A stretch of DNA of 5,697 bases, taken from assembly GCA_937958375.1 (NCBI GenBank), contig CALGNY010000019.1, positions 1 to 5,697 of the forward strand, in the 5' to 3' direction. A program made the translations under genes and the position numbers. Source of the stretch: an uncultured Bacillaceae bacterium (GTDB taxonomy: Bacteria > Bacillota > Bacilli > Bacillales > Alkalibacillaceae). Positions 4,458 to 5,697 of the stretch are shown here, piece by piece. Each line of letters begins with the position of its first letter. The stretch's first letter is position 1. The notes beneath the pieces were generated by a model, which did no database searches, had not been told where the DNA came from, and worked only from the letters and a program-made list of their open reading frames with translations.

Positions 4458-5697
4458 ATGAAAAATCAAGAAATCGATCAATCGATATGGAATAATAAAA
4501 CGTATCTTCTATTATTTAGTTCATATACCATTTCTACGCTTGGTAAGTTCTTTGATATGCTTGCTGTGATGCTGATGTTCAGTTATGTGTGGGAGGCTGA
4601 GCCCTGGCTGATTTCGTTGATTCCTGTTGCTTATGCGGTTCCATACGCATTATTCAGCCAATTTTCCGGTATTTTTGTTGACCGAGGTGAAAAAGTGAAG
4701 ATCATGCTGATGGCAGATCTGTTGACAGCGCTCTGTACGATTGCAATGATTTTCACCTTTGATGCTTGGATGATGCTTGGGATTATCTTTGTGCGTGCGA
4801 CAATTTCCACCGTGCACTTTCCTGCTCAGCAAGCACTCGTAAAACAAGTTGTACATGAAGATCTGTTGATGAAAGCGGTGATGCTGAATGGAACGGTCAA
4901 TCAATTGTCCAAAGTGATTGGCCCGTTTGTCGGTGCATCGATTGCTGCGGCCTTTTCGCCACGAGTGAGTTTTGCTATTTATGCTGTTTTCTTGTTGGTT
5001 TCAGTGGGAATTCTTCTGCTCGTTCGCCATATCGATCGGGAGGATTCCAATCGGTTACTAGAGAATGGAGATGTAGAGCCAGAAACCTATTGGAAGAGTT
5101 GGCGAGGTAACTGGCGTTCGATCTTCCAATCGAAAGCACTATGGGTCAGTTTTTCGTTTTCGTTGATTGCGTTTTTGGCCATCCAACTGATCGATGCTCA
5201 ATTTGTCGTTTTGACTCGAGAGCTTTTCCCTCATCACCCGCCGATTTTCGGATGGTTGATTTCGGTCGTGGGTTTGGGTGCGGTTACCATTCTGTTGTTT
5301 CTGAACCGGTTAACGAAAATTAAACGCTACGGCCTGTTCCTCGGGAGTGCAGTTTTCCTTATCGGAAGCGGAATATTCGCAATGGGAATGATGTGGGTGG
5401 ACACGGAAATATGGATGATCCTTCTGGCAGGATTGATTATTGGGATGGGAACCGGAATATTCAGTGTCTTTTTTAGCTATATCCTTCAGGTAGAAAGTCC
5501 TGAAGGCAAGGTCGGTCAATTGTCAGGCATGTATGAATCACTTACCGGCATCATTTTAATCGTTGCTCCAGTAACAGGTGGTCTTCTAGTTCAGCTATAT
5601 GGCGTATTCATGATTTTCCAAGTTGTCGGAGCGGTGACATTTGGGATTGGAATGATTGGCTTAGTCTTTCAGAGATGGTTGTGGGGGAGTTGGCGAA
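4458..5697 (+). CDS. MFS transporter, DHA3-like efflux permease, 3' end just outside window
   Basis: A multi-spanning membrane protein of the major facilitator superfamily, predicted to export small molecules or drugs using the proton gradient. The 413 residues in the window contain about twelve hydrophobic segments, with a longer charged loop after helix six (about residues 195-225, HIDREDSNRLLENGDVEPE). The MFS motif A between helices 2 and 3 appears as GIFVDRGEKVK at 71-81, with Asp75 and Arg76. Segments such as PAQQALVKQVVHEDLLMKA and LNGTVNQLSKVIGPFVGA after helix four resemble the DHA3 group (MefA-like macrolide exporters), but the substrate is not visible. The frame is open to the right edge; the length and the basic tail QRWLWGSWR suggest the stop lies shortly beyond. 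The ATG at 4458 has AGGAG 9 bases upstream, inside an inverted repeat. It follows the regulator by 49 bases. Confidence 0.93.
   Translation, partial: MKNQEIDQSIWNNKTYLLLFSSYTISTLGKFFDMLAVMLMFSYVWEAEPWLISLIPVAYAVPYALFSQFSGIFVDRGEKVKIMLMADLLTALCTIAMIFTFDAWMMLGIIFVRATISTVHFPAQQALVKQVVHEDLLMKAVMLNGTVNQLSKVIGPFVGASIAAAFSPRVSFAIYAVFLLVSVGILLLVRHIDREDSNRLLENGDVEPETYWKSWRGNWRSIFQSKALWVSFSFSLIAFLAIQLIDAQFVVLTRELFPHHPPIFGWLISVVGLGAVTILLFLNRLTKIKRYGLFLGSAVFLIGSGIFAMGMMWVDTEIWMILLAGLIIGMGTGIFSVFFSYILQVESPEGKVGQLSGMYESLTGIILIVAPVTGGLLVQLYGVFMIFQVVGAVTFGIGMIGLVFQRWLWGSWR

Noticed and set aside
4650..4904. Minus-strand frame of 84 codons inside the MFS gene, with similar short frames at 5141-5323 and 5310-5519
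   Set aside because: All lie within the long open MFS frame and encode low-quality His/Cys-rich or mixed sequence typical of shadows.

Overview
The window looks like chromosome of a low-to-mid GC Gram-positive bacterium of the Bacillota, most likely a Bacillales member. The grounds are strong GGAGG-type ribosome binding sites, a sigma-A style promoter with a perfect TTGACA box, AT-rich spacers, and proteins that resemble Bacillus-type families (a YkhA/YciA thioesterase, an OmpR-type winged helix protein, a DHA3-like MFS transporter). The genus cannot be fixed from the sequence.

Left half, minus strand (about 1976 down to 1): a promoter, a complete adenosylcobalamin (B12) riboswitch aptamer, a long expression platform ending in an intrinsic terminator, then a hotdog-fold acyl-CoA thioesterase gene, then a class I ribonucleotide reductase large subunit gene that runs off the left edge. 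The two genes overlap by 29 bases and the second has its own strong ribosome binding site. The expected logic is that B12 abundance stops transcription at the terminator, while B12 scarcity lets the B12-independent reductase be made. This implies a B12-dependent (class II) reductase elsewhere in the genome. The unusual part is the thioesterase, which is the first gene under the same B12 control.

Centre (1556-2194): 639 bases with no convincing protein gene. It holds the riboswitch leader, its promoter, a divergent spacer and the probable promoter of the rightward genes.

Right half, plus strand (2195 to the right edge): a beta-lactamase-fold serine hydrolase without a signal peptide, a receiver-less OmpR-type winged-helix regulator with a helical C-terminal region that is split by a one-base frameshift near 4010, and an almost complete 12-helix MFS exporter of DHA3 type. 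No terminator separates them, so they may form one transcription unit. A perfect 8-bp inverted repeat encloses the transporter's ribosome binding site and ends one base before its start codon. It could be an RNA hairpin that limits translation or an operator. The module looks like a small self-contained hydrolase/regulator/efflux cassette, but its substrate cannot be read from the sequence.

The most notable observations are the B12 riboswitch driving a thioesterase plus class I reductase operon, the hairpin over the transporter's ribosome binding site, and the split regulator gene with its TGATG stop/start overlap.
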